NCBI GenBank assembly: GCA_903871875.1 | Contig: CAIQIR010000079.1 | Coordinates: forward strand, 186,001 to 250,000 | Source of the DNA: an uncultured Schlesneria sp. | GTDB lineage: Bacteria > Planctomycetota > Planctomycetia > Planctomycetales > Planctomycetaceae | Direction: 5' to 3' | Length of the DNA stretch: 64,000 nt | Shown: in pieces, positions 18,097-28,122 of the stretch | Position numbering within the stretch: the stretch's first letter is position 1 | Layout of the letters: every line of letters starts with the position of its first letter | Notes under the pieces: generated by a model | What the model was told of the DNA's origin: nothing | The model's input: only the letters and a program-made list of their open reading frames with translations | Database searches by the model: none | Position numbers and translations under genes: made by a program

Positions 18097-18879
18097 TCAC
18101 TTTCGTAGCGGGCTGACCGCGATCACGGCGACGACAATTTGTTTGGCTCCTGATTGTTTGAGTGTACGGGCTGCGGCATTGGCTGTGGAACCGGTTGTCA
18201 GAATGTCATCCACCAACAGGATCGACTTCCCCGAGATGTCAGCGGCGCGACGGATTCCAAAACTACCTTGTTGCTGCCGACGTCGAATCGGTGTGGGGCT
18301 TGTCGCTTGCTTCGGAGTCCGCCGAATCTTGGTGAGCGTGGTTCGAGTCCAGCGAACGTGAAGCTGCCTGGCAATCTCCCGAGACACGGTCTCGGCGGCA
18401 TAGTGAGAATGAAGCAGGCGTCGCGTCCAGTGTTCCGGGATCGGCACGACGAGATCAGGCGCAAGCTGTTCGAACAAGGACCGTTTTTCGTTCACCAGGC
18501 TCGCCGCAAGGCCGCGCGAAAGGCCACTGCCACCTCGGGCTTTCGCGCGCAGGCAGGCCTGGCGCATGTCGCCGTCGTAGATTCCCAGTCGAATGACACG
18601 ATCAAAGGCAAATGATTCCCGTCGGCATTGTCCGCATCCGTCCGTGAGATCCGCGTAAGAACCGACCGGGGCACCACAGCGAGGGCATTCGTCCTTCAGC
18701 CGCGGTTTGATTTTCGACTGGCATTTCCCACAGAACGCCGGCCCACTCGAATCAACCTCGTCACCGCATAACAGGCATTCGGGCGGATAAACGAAATCCA
18801 AAGCGGCCATCGCGGCGGCCGAGATGACTCGTTCCGCCTGATCACGAACTTGTTCGATCATGCCGAAGATCTGGCTCAC
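18097..18879 (-). CDS. comF: ComF-family phosphoribosyltransferase-like protein
   Basis: The 260-residue product shows the ComF layout. An N-terminal zinc ribbon carries four CxxC-type pairs (CLLCG, CGKC, CPRCG, CGQC; residues about 35-85). A phosphoribosyltransferase domain follows with the PRPP loop ILLVDDILTTGSTANAAA. In transformable bacteria ComF supports DNA uptake, probably on the cytoplasmic side; elsewhere its role is unknown. A GTG at 18879 is used as start because GGAG lies seven bases ahead; an ATG at 18861 is the alternative. It follows the HD phosphohydrolase gene by 50 bases on the same strand. No other competence gene is adjacent. Confidence 0.88.
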   Translation of the reverse strand: MSQIFGMIEQVRDQAERVISAAAMAALDFVYPPECLLCGDEVDSSGPAFCGKCQSKIKPRLKDECPRCGAPVGSYADLTDGCGQCRRESFAFDRVIRLGIYDGDMRQACLRAKARGGSGLSRGLAASLVNEKRSLFEQLAPDLVVPIPEHWTRRLLHSHYAAETVSREIARQLHVRWTRTTLTKIRRTPKQATSPTPIRRRQQQGSFGIRRAADISGKSILLVDDILTTGSTANAAARTLKQSGAKQIVVAVIAVSPLRK

Positions 18880-18929
18880 TTCGGACTCCGTTGGCCCGTC
18901 AGCGAAACCGCGGACGGCCTGAGTTCCAT

Positions 18930-20336
18930 TTACATATTCGATTTGGCGTCACTGGCTTCGCCCAGAACGGCGTTCAATGCGGTATTGAGGACGTTGTCGT
19001 GCGAGTGGTCTTTCGAGTAAATGCGAAAGACGCAGAAACTGATCGGCAAAGCTCGAAACAGATCGTCGTCCGACAATTCTTGCGTTGTGCCCACTGCCGG
19101 ATCGAGCAGAAAATTCTGACCGCTGGCCGGTAGCCGGCTGCTGGGGCGATGGTAATGTTTCGCGACATCAATCTTGAGTTCCAGGTCTTTCAAGTCGCGT
19201 GGCAGTCGGTCGCGAACTCGTCGCAGAACCAGATCCGGCTCGGAAAAAATTGTGGTGCGTTCGGCTGTTCCCGAATGAAAGTTCAGCGTTCGCTCGCAGG
19301 CCATTTTCCACTGCACATGACGACAGATGACCTGGCGCCAACGCAGGCCCAGTTCCCTCAGTTCCGGGTCCTCGCTATCGGCCCAGCGTTGCACGTCAAC
19401 CATGAACGTCGTTTCGGTGAACTTGCGATAGTCATCCAGTTTTTCGAGGGGGTTACCTTGAAACAGGTGCTTCATGGTCGCGGGGAAGAGTTCTTCCAGG
19501 GCCAGGTCGACCGCGCGGACTGTGCGATGAAAATAAATCGTCCGGAACAGATTGGCTCGCGTTTCGATAAAGTTAATCAGCGTTGGCAGGCCGCGGGCAT
19601 GAATCGTTAAGCCGGCTGGAGTGAAGAACGTATAGTGCAGGATGCGATTCAGATCGAAGGCCTTGGTGTTGTAACCGGACATGTAAGCATCGCGCAGGAC
19701 AAAATCCATATTGTCGACCGTGTAGATGCCGCTGAACATTCCCCGCAGTTTGCGTAGCCAATCGGGGTGTCCTTCTTCTGAGGCCGATCCCGGCTTGGGG
19801 CGACGGATCAGCCACGAAATCTGCTGAGGATCAAGCTCTTCCAGCGGTTGCAGCTTTCCGTTGGGATTGCGGCGAATCCCACGTAAGAGGTCAGCCAGTT
19901 CCGACTCGATGACCGCCCCGCCGATGTCCTCATGAGTGATGCCGAATTGTTCGAGGTAGTGATCATCGAAAAAGTGTCCGAACGGTCCATGACCCACGTC
20001 GTGCAGCAGCGCCGCCATCCGCAACAGGCTTTCGACATAAGCCCGCGAAGGAACGTTCCGGCAGGCTTCACAGAGCGACTCGTACCAATGCTCGATCGCG
20101 ACCGACGCGAGATGCATGGCGCCCAGTACGTGCTGAAACCGCATATGTTCTGCCGACGGAAAGACCCACCAGGCCGTTTGCAACTGATGAATCTGGCGCA
20201 TCCGCTGGACCCAGGGATGATCGATCACATCCTGTTCGGCCGTTTCGTCCGCCGGTAAACCGGACCGGGCGATAAACGGGATGTACCCGTGAACGGGATC
20301 ATGCGACAGACTCTCGTTGACAAAATCACGAACCAT
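18930..20336 (-). CDS. HD-superfamily phosphohydrolase (dGTPase-like)
   Basis: The 468-residue protein belongs to the COG1078-type HD phosphohydrolases, relatives of SAMHD1 and bacterial dNTP triphosphohydrolases. The metal residues are readable: His in MRFQHVLGAMHLA, the HD pair in ALLHDVGHGPFGH, and a later Asp in YTVDNMDFVLRDAYMSG. Substrates may be deoxynucleoside triphosphates, but many members are uncharacterised. The ATG at 20336 has GAGG upstream. It lies 50 bases before comF, and both may be transcribed together. It is cytoplasmic with no membrane segment. Confidence 0.88.
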   Translation of the reverse strand: MVRDFVNESLSHDPVHGYIPFIARSGLPADETAEQDVIDHPWVQRMRQIHQLQTAWWVFPSAEHMRFQHVLGAMHLASVAIEHWYESLCEACRNVPSRAYVESLLRMAALLHDVGHGPFGHFFDDHYLEQFGITHEDIGGAVIESELADLLRGIRRNPNGKLQPLEELDPQQISWLIRRPKPGSASEEGHPDWLRKLRGMFSGIYTVDNMDFVLRDAYMSGYNTKAFDLNRILHYTFFTPAGLTIHARGLPTLINFIETRANLFRTIYFHRTVRAVDLALEELFPATMKHLFQGNPLEKLDDYRKFTETTFMVDVQRWADSEDPELRELGLRWRQVICRHVQWKMACERTLNFHSGTAERTTIFSEPDLVLRRVRDRLPRDLKDLELKIDVAKHYHRPSSRLPASGQNFLLDPAVGTTQELSDDDLFRALPISFCVFRIYSKDHSHDNVLNTALNAVLGEASDAKSNM

Positions 20337-20505
20337 GCGGTGGCCTCTTCAAACACGGCGAACTGCGGGGCCTGGCCCCCTGAGGCAGTTATAGCACAAC
20401 CGCTGGAGGCGAGTCTCGTCGGAGTTGTGAATCCATTTCAGGTTTCGGACGCCTCAATGGCACTCGCTGCCAGCGGCCCTAATTGAGCCGTCTTCGTTTC
20501 GTCTC

Positions 20506-21822
20506 CTAGAGACGGGTAATCCGATATCCGGGATGATCCGGTGTGAATAATTCATCCAGCAGCCGAACCCCCAAACCGGGACGAGTCGGCAGCGCGATGT
20601 GGCCGGCTTGGACGATGGGCGGCTCGTCAATCAACAGGGGATACAGCGTGCGGATGTGGGCTCGAACAGTTTCCTGATACGTCACATTGGCACACGCGGC
20701 CGAAACGTGCAGTCCTGCAAACAATGTCAACGGCCCGGTGCAATCATGCATCAGGGTTGGGATATTGAACGCCTGCGCCAACTCGGCGGCACGGCGTGTT
20801 TCGCTAATGCCTCCGACCCAGGTCGGGTCGATCATCGCGTAATCGGCCGCGTGTCGCTGCAGCACCAGTCGGTACTCCTCGCGACTAACCAGCATTTCGC
20901 TGACAGCAATCGGGACACCCGCTCGGTCGCGGAAATCGGCAATTGTGTCGACACAGTCGGGACGAATCACATCCTCCAGCCACAGCGGCTTCAAATCTCG
21001 CATCGATTCGGCAATGCGGAGCGCGGCGGGCAGCGAGAAAAAACCATGTCCGTCGAGCATCACCTCCATTTTCAGGCCGACCCGTTCCCGGATGGCGCGA
21101 AACGGTTTCAGTCCCTCTTCCAGATCGCTCCAACTGATCCGGTGTCCACCGCTTTGCTTATAGACGCGATCCAGCGACCACAGCTTCATCGCCGTGTACC
21201 CTTCAGACAACAGTTCTTCCGCCAGTTCAGCGGGGTGGTGAATGCTGTTGTAGTTGTCTTCGAGGGGGCCTGGTCGGCCTAAGTCGCCATGCCCGGGCCA
21301 GCCGGATGTCGCGGGTTCACTCGCACCTTCGGTGGTGTACGGGCGGCGTCCGTAACTCGGGCCACCGCAACTGTTGTAGACCGGAATCGAATCACGCACC
21401 GGACCGCCGAGCAGCTTCCAAACCGGCTGCTGAGTCAATTGGCCGAGGATATCCCACAAGGCGAGATCCACGGCGCTGATCGCCCGTAGTTCACAGCCTC
21501 GAACGCCGAAGGCGGTTCCTCGTTCGTACAAGAAACGCCAGTGACTTTCGATCGCGGTCGCATCGGCACCCAATAATCGTCGCGACATCCAGTCGTGCAG
21601 TGTGGCGGCCACAGCATGTGGAACGTAATAAGTTTCGCCGTGGCCGATGACCGGTTGGCCTCCGACGGTTCCTGCATCGGTATGCAGACGCAGCAGCAGC
21701 AATCCGCCCATGATGTCGAACGGGATCAGCGTTTCGATGGCCGTGATCCGAGGGCCGCGGCGAAAAGCATGCTCCTGCGTGGGGCTGGAAGCGAGAAGAA
21801 GAGGATCGTTCGATGGCGTCAT
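20506..21822 (-). CDS. Enolase-superfamily enzyme (mandelate racemase/muconate lactonizing subgroup)
   Basis: The 438-residue product has the two-domain enolase-superfamily fold: an N-terminal capping domain and a C-terminal barrel. Metal ligands fit MLDGHGFF (Asp), LWLEDVIRP (Glu) and IAVSEML (Glu). The acid-base dyad fits MIDPTWVGG (Asp) and LMHDCTGP (His). The second-strand motif is YTAMKLW instead of KxK. That set points to a sugar-acid dehydratase-like enzyme rather than a racemase. A Gly- and Pro-rich insertion (GDLGRPGPLEDNY) sits before the barrel. It lies 87 bases downstream of the Rieske gene on the same strand. The substrate is not predictable here. Confidence 0.85.
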   Translation of the reverse strand: MTPSNDPLLLASSPTQEHAFRRGPRITAIETLIPFDIMGGLLLLRLHTDAGTVGGQPVIGHGETYYVPHAVAATLHDWMSRRLLGADATAIESHWRFLYERGTAFGVRGCELRAISAVDLALWDILGQLTQQPVWKLLGGPVRDSIPVYNSCGGPSYGRRPYTTEGASEPATSGWPGHGDLGRPGPLEDNYNSIHHPAELAEELLSEGYTAMKLWSLDRVYKQSGGHRISWSDLEEGLKPFRAIRERVGLKMEVMLDGHGFFSLPAALRIAESMRDLKPLWLEDVIRPDCVDTIADFRDRAGVPIAVSEMLVSREEYRLVLQRHAADYAMIDPTWVGGISETRRAAELAQAFNIPTLMHDCTGPLTLFAGLHVSAACANVTYQETVRAHIRTLYPLLIDEPPIVQAGHIALPTRPGLGVRLLDELFTPDHPGYRITRL

Positions 21823-21909
21823 TACGATGATTCCGTTGTCAAAACGTCAGCGGGACTCTCATTTTGCAGGCCGAGCGTCGTCGATACGGTTCATCCCTGG
21901 TGGCCGCAT

Positions 21910-22260
21910 TCAGGGGGCCGGTGTGCCCGGTGGGGTCTTGGGTTGGGGAACTTCGACCTGTATCTCGGTTCCGACCACACGGACCGCGTAGGACTCGGTC
22001 CGTACCTTTGAGCGAGGATTGTCCATCCACAATCCATCTTTGACACAAAACTTCCAGGCGTGCCAGGGACAGATGACATCGGTGCCTTCCAGATAACCCG
22101 ATGCCAGCGAGGCCCCCATGTGCGGGCACGAATCGCTGATGGCAAAGTATTCACCGTTGCGCAGGAAGACGGCAACGAGCGTTCCATTTAACGGAAACGC
22201 TCGTCCTTCCCCTTCCGGGATCGCACCCACTTCGCAAACGGTTTGGAACTCGATCGTCAT
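21910..22260 (-). CDS. Rieske [2Fe-2S] ferredoxin
   Basis: This 116-residue protein is a stand-alone Rieske domain. The cluster ligands are the Cys-x-His in DSCPHMGAS and the Cys-x-x-His in ICPWHAWKF. It resembles NirD-like or dioxygenase ferredoxins, which pass electrons to oxygenases or nitrite reductase in the cytoplasm. No oxygenase or reductase partner is adjacent. It starts nine bases after the rny stop on the same strand, so it is probably co-transcribed with rny. The tail (PQPKTPPGTPAP) is proline-rich and probably disordered. Confidence 0.92.
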   Translation of the reverse strand: MTIEFQTVCEVGAIPEGEGRAFPLNGTLVAVFLRNGEYFAISDSCPHMGASLASGYLEGTDVICPWHAWKFCVKDGLWMDNPRSKVRTESYAVRVVGTEIQVEVPQPKTPPGTPAP

Positions 22261-22269
22261 GACTCAAAA

Positions 22270-23808
<1,539 letters not shown>

Positions 23809-23955
23809 ACGTGAACGCCCTTCATGATCCTGGCAACAGAGCCACCGGACCTCACGCAAAACGCAGGATTCGTTCGGCGGAAGCATGCGCCGACGATAAG
23901 TGATCGCATAATCACTGCGTCACGATTCAGAGAGATTGGCCCGGCATCACGAATA

Positions 23956-24231
23956 TCAGCGGATTGAGCGACGTGCGGGAACACGAACTCGTGCCAGTCG
24001 ATTCGGCCACAGAAACGATCGAACGAACGTCAACCAGCTCCCTGGGGGACCGATCGACGATCGCGTGTTCGCCATCGTCTGCTGAGGTGAATCAGGCGAC
24101 CCATCCAGCCAAACGCGGAAAAACTCCACACAGCCTTCGAACGACTGGTCAAGCTCTTCCACGATGCGCCAAGGTAGTCCCAATAGACACCTCAGCATCA
24201 TGCTGAATAAATCACCAAGAAATGAAAACAT
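23956..24231 (-). CDS. Possible 91-residue protein upstream of rny
   Basis: This short frame lies 147 bases upstream of rny on the same strand. It starts ATG with GGAAG seven bases before it. The N-terminal third (MFSFLGDLFSMMLRCLLGL) is strongly hydrophobic or amphipathic, followed by an acidic helix (VEELDQSFEGCVEFF) and a basic C terminus. I recognise no family. The ribosome site and ordered composition argue for a gene; the lack of any known relative and its position in a long divergent promoter region argue for caution. Confidence 0.45.
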   Translation of the reverse strand: MFSFLGDLFSMMLRCLLGLPWRIVEELDQSFEGCVEFFRVWLDGSPDSPQQTMANTRSSIGPPGSWLTFVRSFLWPNRLARVRVPARRSIR

Positions 24232-24835
24232 CCTGGCACTTCCACAAAAAGAATCGCTTAGCGACAGACAACCTTGGGACGGTTGTCATCAAACCATTCT
24301 ACTCCGAACTATCGTCAGCCCGGTCGCTTCTGGTGACTCGTCGTCTGCCGACGACAAAACCAAAAATTCTTACATTTATCCTAACAAATGCGAATCATAA
24401 CCTTCAACCGAACACCATAACCGAAATCAGACGCTGCCGCGACGCCCGCGTCACATCTGGTGCGACCCCTCTGGGGAACTCCTCCGAGGCGGGGGGCTGG
24501 ATCGGGTCTCCCGATTAAGTGAATCCTCCAACGCGGTGAAGAATGGCAGATCCCTGTTAGGGTACAAAAGATCTCTACTAAGTCGGATGCGGCAATCGTG
24601 TTAAAGCGACATCGTAATCTGCAGGATTAAAGAAACCGATGACTGACGCACCCCAGCCATCCAAAATACAAATCGACATCGAATGCCCGATTTTTCCGGG
24701 TGTTTTTGAAGAGTTGCCACACACGGGTCTATTCCGGTCTCTCGCGTTTCGATTTGATTAATGGTGAAATGCTCTGCGGTAGTGCATCGCTGCCGTGACT
24801 TTCGGACAAATTCCGTTTCCGGAGAGGGAATCGGC
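24232..24835 (+). other. Long leader region of modBC
   Basis: About 600 bases upstream of modB lack a convincing gene. The first part (24340-24420) is AT-rich and could hold the mod promoter. It is followed by a sharply GC-rich, fold-prone block at about 24430-24565 and then ordinary sequence up to a GGAGAGG ribosome site at 24821-24827. Confidence 0.6.
24440..24565 (+). promoter_or_regulatory. Candidate structured leader RNA, possibly a Moco-type riboswitch
   Basis: Several hairpins crowd this block: cccc/gggg at 24466-24476, a 6-bp atcggg/cccgat stem with a three-base loop at 24501-24515, and ccct/aggg near 24552-24562. Single-stranded purine-rich segments (GCGGTGAAGAATGG) lie between. The Moco RNA motif is a known leader of molybdate transport and Moco synthesis genes, and this block precedes modB. 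The assignment rests on position and general look, not on an alignment. Confidence 0.35.
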
Positions 24836-25498
24836 GTGGATTGGGCTGCGATCTGGCTGACGATGAAATTGGCCAGTGCGACCACACTGATCTTGTTTGT
24901 CGCTGGGTTGCCGCTGGCGTACTGGTTGGCGATGTCGCGGTGGCCGGGGCGATTTGTGATTGAAGCGGTTGTCGCCCTGCCGCTCGTGCTGCCCCCGACT
25001 GTCCTGGGGTATTACTTGTTGGTCACCATGGGGCCGTATGGTGTCTTGGGCCAGATTTCCACCAGCTTGTTCGGTGTACGTTTGCCGTTTACGTTTGCCG
25101 GAATCCTGGTTGGTTCGGTGCTATTCAATCTGCCGTTTGCAGTGCGCCCGTTCGCGGCTGCATTTGCGGCCATGGACCGCCAGTTAATCGAAGCCTCGTG
25201 GTGCCTGGGTGTATCGCGGTTCGAAACGTTTCGCCGCGTCACGCTGCCGCTGTGCTGGCCAGGAATTCTGGCGGGACTGATCCTGACGTTCGCCCATACT
25301 GTCGGGGAATTCGGAGTGGTATTGATGATCGGGGGGAACCTGGAAGGGAAAACCCGAACTGCGTCGGTTTCCATTTACGACAGTGTTCAGGCACTGGACT
25401 ACCAAACGGCCGGACAGACCGCCTTGCTGTTGCTGGTGTTTTCGTTCACCGTGCTTTGCCTGGCCCAATGGCTGGGACGCCGTGGAGGTCCGGTATGA
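24836..25498 (+). CDS. modB: Molybdate ABC transporter permease ModB
   Basis: The 220-residue inner-membrane protein forms the channel of the ModABC importer, which takes molybdate delivered by ModA. I place the start at a GTG (24836) because GGAGAGG lies eight bases ahead and the sequence then begins with the first membrane helix (TMKLASATTLILFVAGLPLA). About five to six helices are visible. The EAA loop that docks on the ATPase is EASWCLGVSRFETFRRVTLP, followed by GILAGLILTFAHTVGEFG. Its stop overlaps the modC start by ATGA. No modA lies in the window, so the binding protein must be encoded elsewhere. Confidence 0.93.
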   Translation: MDWAAIWLTMKLASATTLILFVAGLPLAYWLAMSRWPGRFVIEAVVALPLVLPPTVLGYYLLVTMGPYGVLGQISTSLFGVRLPFTFAGILVGSVLFNLPFAVRPFAAAFAAMDRQLIEASWCLGVSRFETFRRVTLPLCWPGILAGLILTFAHTVGEFGVVLMIGGNLEGKTRTASVSIYDSVQALDYQTAGQTALLLLVFSFTVLCLAQWLGRRGGPV

Positions 25499-26613
25499 CC
25501 ACGGACCTGGTCTCTCGATTTGTAAAACGCTACGTCGCCGGCGCCACGATCGACATCGATTTTCGTCAGTCGACGGATTCGTCCAATGTCACGGCACTTT
25601 TTGGCCCTTCGGGGTGCGGCAAGACCACATTGCTTCGCTGTCTGGCGGGACTGATTCATCCCGACGAGGGGGTGATCCAGTTCCGAGATCAAACCTGGTT
25701 TGCGGCTGATCGCAATATCGCTCTTTCGCCGCAACAGCGAGACATCGGTTTTCTTTTTCAAGAGTACGCGTTGTTTCCGCATCTGACCGTGACCGAAAAC
25801 ATCGGTTACGGCGTGCACGATCACACGAGTGCCCAACGACAACATCGCGTCGCCCAGATGCTCGAATTGTTCGATCTGAAAGGCCTCGAACTGCGTCATC
25901 CACGACAATTGTCGGGCGGTCAGCAACAACGAGTGGCCCTGGCCCGGACGTTGGCCCGTCGTCCTAAGCTGCTGTTGCTCGACGAGCCGCTGTCGGCGCT
26001 TGATACCTTGCTACGAGAGCAATTGCGGGGTGAACTGCGTGCCGTGCTCGCGGAATTGGGGACGCCCGTCATTCTTGTCACCCACGATCGGGTCGAAGCG
26101 ATCGCCTTGGCCGATCGCGTGGCAGTGATCGATGCCGGATCAATCCAGCAGATCGGATCTGTTCAAGACGTCTTTACTCGACCTAAGAACGCGGCATTGG
26201 CCCGCTTGGTAGGAATGGAAACCATTGTTTCGGGCGAGATTGTTGACGTGTTGGATGGGTTGGCCACGGTTCGTGTGGGAACGACCTCGTTGCTGGCCGT
26301 GGCACCCCTGACGGCAGTGCGCCAGGTCCATGTCTGCATCAAAGGGGAAGACGTCGCGTTGCAGAAAGGGTCTAGCGGTTCCAGCAGCGTCCGCAATCAT
26401 TTGAATGCCACCATCAGGTCGTTGACACAGGAAGGTCCGCTCGTCCGAGTGGGGCTGGATTGCGGTTTCGAATTGACTTCGCTGATCACGCGCCCGGCTA
26501 GCGAAGAATTGCAATTGAAGGTTGGCGATCCCATCACGGCCATGCTGAAGGCCCCCGCTATCCACCTCGTCCCCGCGGCCGCTGGCAGTTTGTCCGCGTC
26601 GCATCCAGGGTGA
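25495..26613 (+). CDS. modC: Molybdate ABC transporter ATPase ModC
   Basis: The 372-residue ATPase powers ModB. Motifs are Walker A GPSGCGKTT, Q-loop LFQEYALFP, signature LSGGQQQRVALART, Walker B LLLLDEPLSALD and the switch His in LVTHDRVEA. After about residue 290 a molybdate-binding (Mop/TOBE-like) domain follows (NHLNATIRSLTQEGPLVRVGL), which may let internal molybdate inhibit transport. The true start at 25495 overlaps the modB stop; a longer frame to 25198 is the shadow of modB. The two proteins are therefore made in coupled fashion. Confidence 0.94.
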   Translation: MTTDLVSRFVKRYVAGATIDIDFRQSTDSSNVTALFGPSGCGKTTLLRCLAGLIHPDEGVIQFRDQTWFAADRNIALSPQQRDIGFLFQEYALFPHLTVTENIGYGVHDHTSAQRQHRVAQMLELFDLKGLELRHPRQLSGGQQQRVALARTLARRPKLLLLDEPLSALDTLLREQLRGELRAVLAELGTPVILVTHDRVEAIALADRVAVIDAGSIQQIGSVQDVFTRPKNAALARLVGMETIVSGEIVDVLDGLATVRVGTTSLLAVAPLTAVRQVHVCIKGEDVALQKGSSGSSSVRNHLNATIRSLTQEGPLVRVGLDCGFELTSLITRPASEELQLKVGDPITAMLKAPAIHLVPAAAGSLSASHPG

Positions 26614-26739
26614 TGAATCGCGTCCACTTCAATCCTCGTCTTCTCGGGATCCGCTCCGCCCGGTAGAGTTTGGGCTCTGCACGGGAGGGAATCGACGCCA
26701 ATCCATTAAGCGGCGGTCACCGGCATGGAGGACCACAAG

Positions 26740-28047
26740 ATGCGTGTCGCATTATTTGAAGATCGAGCGGCGATGGATCAGTTCTCGCCGATCTCTTTGC
26801 TGCGTCCGGTGTTTGAATTGCTGTGTGGACAGTTCAGCTCTCGCGAGCGTGCTTTGCGATTTCTACCCGTCACTGATTGGGGAGCGTTTCTGAGGAGCGA
26901 ACTGGTCGACGTCTATCAGGAAGAGCACCCGGAATCGCACGTCAATGATCTTGATTGGCTGCGGGTGGCCCCCACCCTCTTTTTAAACGGTCGCTGGCAG
27001 GCCGATCCCAAATCGCTGACGACTTGCGATCCCGAAACCGCCGGAATCATCGACGGGTGTGTCGCTTATCTGACGCTCGATCCGACTGACGTGGCTCGGC
27101 TGACGGAAAATGATGCGGACGAGGCGCTGATGGGGATTGCACGTACCCGTCGTCGCGTCACCGCGCCGGGAAGACTCGTCAGTTATCCGTGGGATTTGAT
27201 TCATCACAACCCGACGCAGTTGAATGCCGATTTCGCGGCGCGACCGTTCGGTCCCTCGAAGGCTCATCAATTGGGACCACAGGTCGCCCTGATGGGCAAT
27301 CCCCGGCAGATTCATGTCGATCCTTCCGCCAGCGTGGATCCGTTTGTCGTGATCGATGCCCGCAAGGGACCGGTCACCGTCGAAGCGGGAGCCATGATTC
27401 AGGCATTCACTCGGTTAGAAGGACCGTGCCATATCGGTCGCGGCTCGCAATTGTTTCGTGCCAATGTGCGGGAAGGAACAACGATCGGTCCGGTGTGCCG
27501 TGTGGGCGGAGAAATCGAAGGCGCGATCCTTCATGGTTACGTCAACAAATATCACGACGGGTTTTTAGGCCACAGTTATGTTTGTCCCTGGGTCAATCTG
27601 GGGGCACTGACGACGAACAGCGATCTGAAAAATGATTATTCCGCCGTGAAAGTGCCGCTACGAGGCGAATCGATTGATTCGGGTGAACTGAAAGTCGGAT
27701 GCTTCATCGGTGATCATACGAAAACCGCAATTGGCAGTTTGTTCAACACCGGTTCCGCAGTGGGCGTGATGTGCCTGATTTTGCCGGATGGCGAACTATT
27801 GCCCAAGCATATTCCTTCGTTCAGCCGTATCTGGCACGGCGATTTGATCGATGGTCTGCCGCTCGAAAAAGGCCTGGAAACCGCGCGGGCCGCGATGGAA
27901 CGCCGCAACATCGAAATGTCCGATGCCCAGGAACGACTGCTCAGAACCCTGCATGCCGAAACACAACTCGAACGAGAACGCGCGATCGAACGGGCCTTCT
28001 CGAAATCCGAGTCGTCGTATTCCGGCGGGCTGCCCCAATCAATGTAG
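26740..28047 (+). CDS. GlmU-related sugar-nucleotide enzyme with left-handed beta-helix
   Basis: The 435-residue product has the GlmU N-terminal-like domain of the two-domain family once called putative UDP-GlcNAc diphosphorylase/glucosamine-1-phosphate acetyltransferase. It begins with ALFEDRAAMDQFSPISLLRPVFEL. From about residue 185 come hexapeptide repeats of a left-handed beta-helix (IHVDPSASVDPFVVIDAR, CHIGRGSQLFRANV, ILHGYVNKYHDGFLGHSYVC). The start at 26740 is chosen because GGAGG sits eight bases ahead. The likely role is activating or acetylating a sugar phosphate for envelope polymers. It converges on mraY, another envelope gene, but on the opposite strand. Confidence 0.8.
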   Translation: MRVALFEDRAAMDQFSPISLLRPVFELLCGQFSSRERALRFLPVTDWGAFLRSELVDVYQEEHPESHVNDLDWLRVAPTLFLNGRWQADPKSLTTCDPETAGIIDGCVAYLTLDPTDVARLTENDADEALMGIARTRRRVTAPGRLVSYPWDLIHHNPTQLNADFAARPFGPSKAHQLGPQVALMGNPRQIHVDPSASVDPFVVIDARKGPVTVEAGAMIQAFTRLEGPCHIGRGSQLFRANVREGTTIGPVCRVGGEIEGAILHGYVNKYHDGFLGHSYVCPWVNLGALTTNSDLKNDYSAVKVPLRGESIDSGELKVGCFIGDHTKTAIGSLFNTGSAVGVMCLILPDGELLPKHIPSFSRIWHGDLIDGLPLEKGLETARAAMERRNIEMSDAQERLLRTLHAETQLERERAIERAFSKSESSYSGGLPQSM

Positions 28048-28122
28048 TTGATTGGCGGACCGGGCGGTTGGCTCGAAAAAGTGGCTTCAGGGAGGGCGTT
28101 CTCGAATCGACTGCCGCCTGCC

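Noticed and set aside
18330-18352. A GTTCGAGTCC string resembling a tRNA T-loop
   Set aside because: It lies inside the comF coding sequence, and no acceptor stem or anticodon arm can be drawn around it.
24601-24885. A 94-codon minus-strand frame overlapping the modB start
   Set aside because: It is antisense to the modB start and leader, lacks a ribosome site and resembles no known protein.
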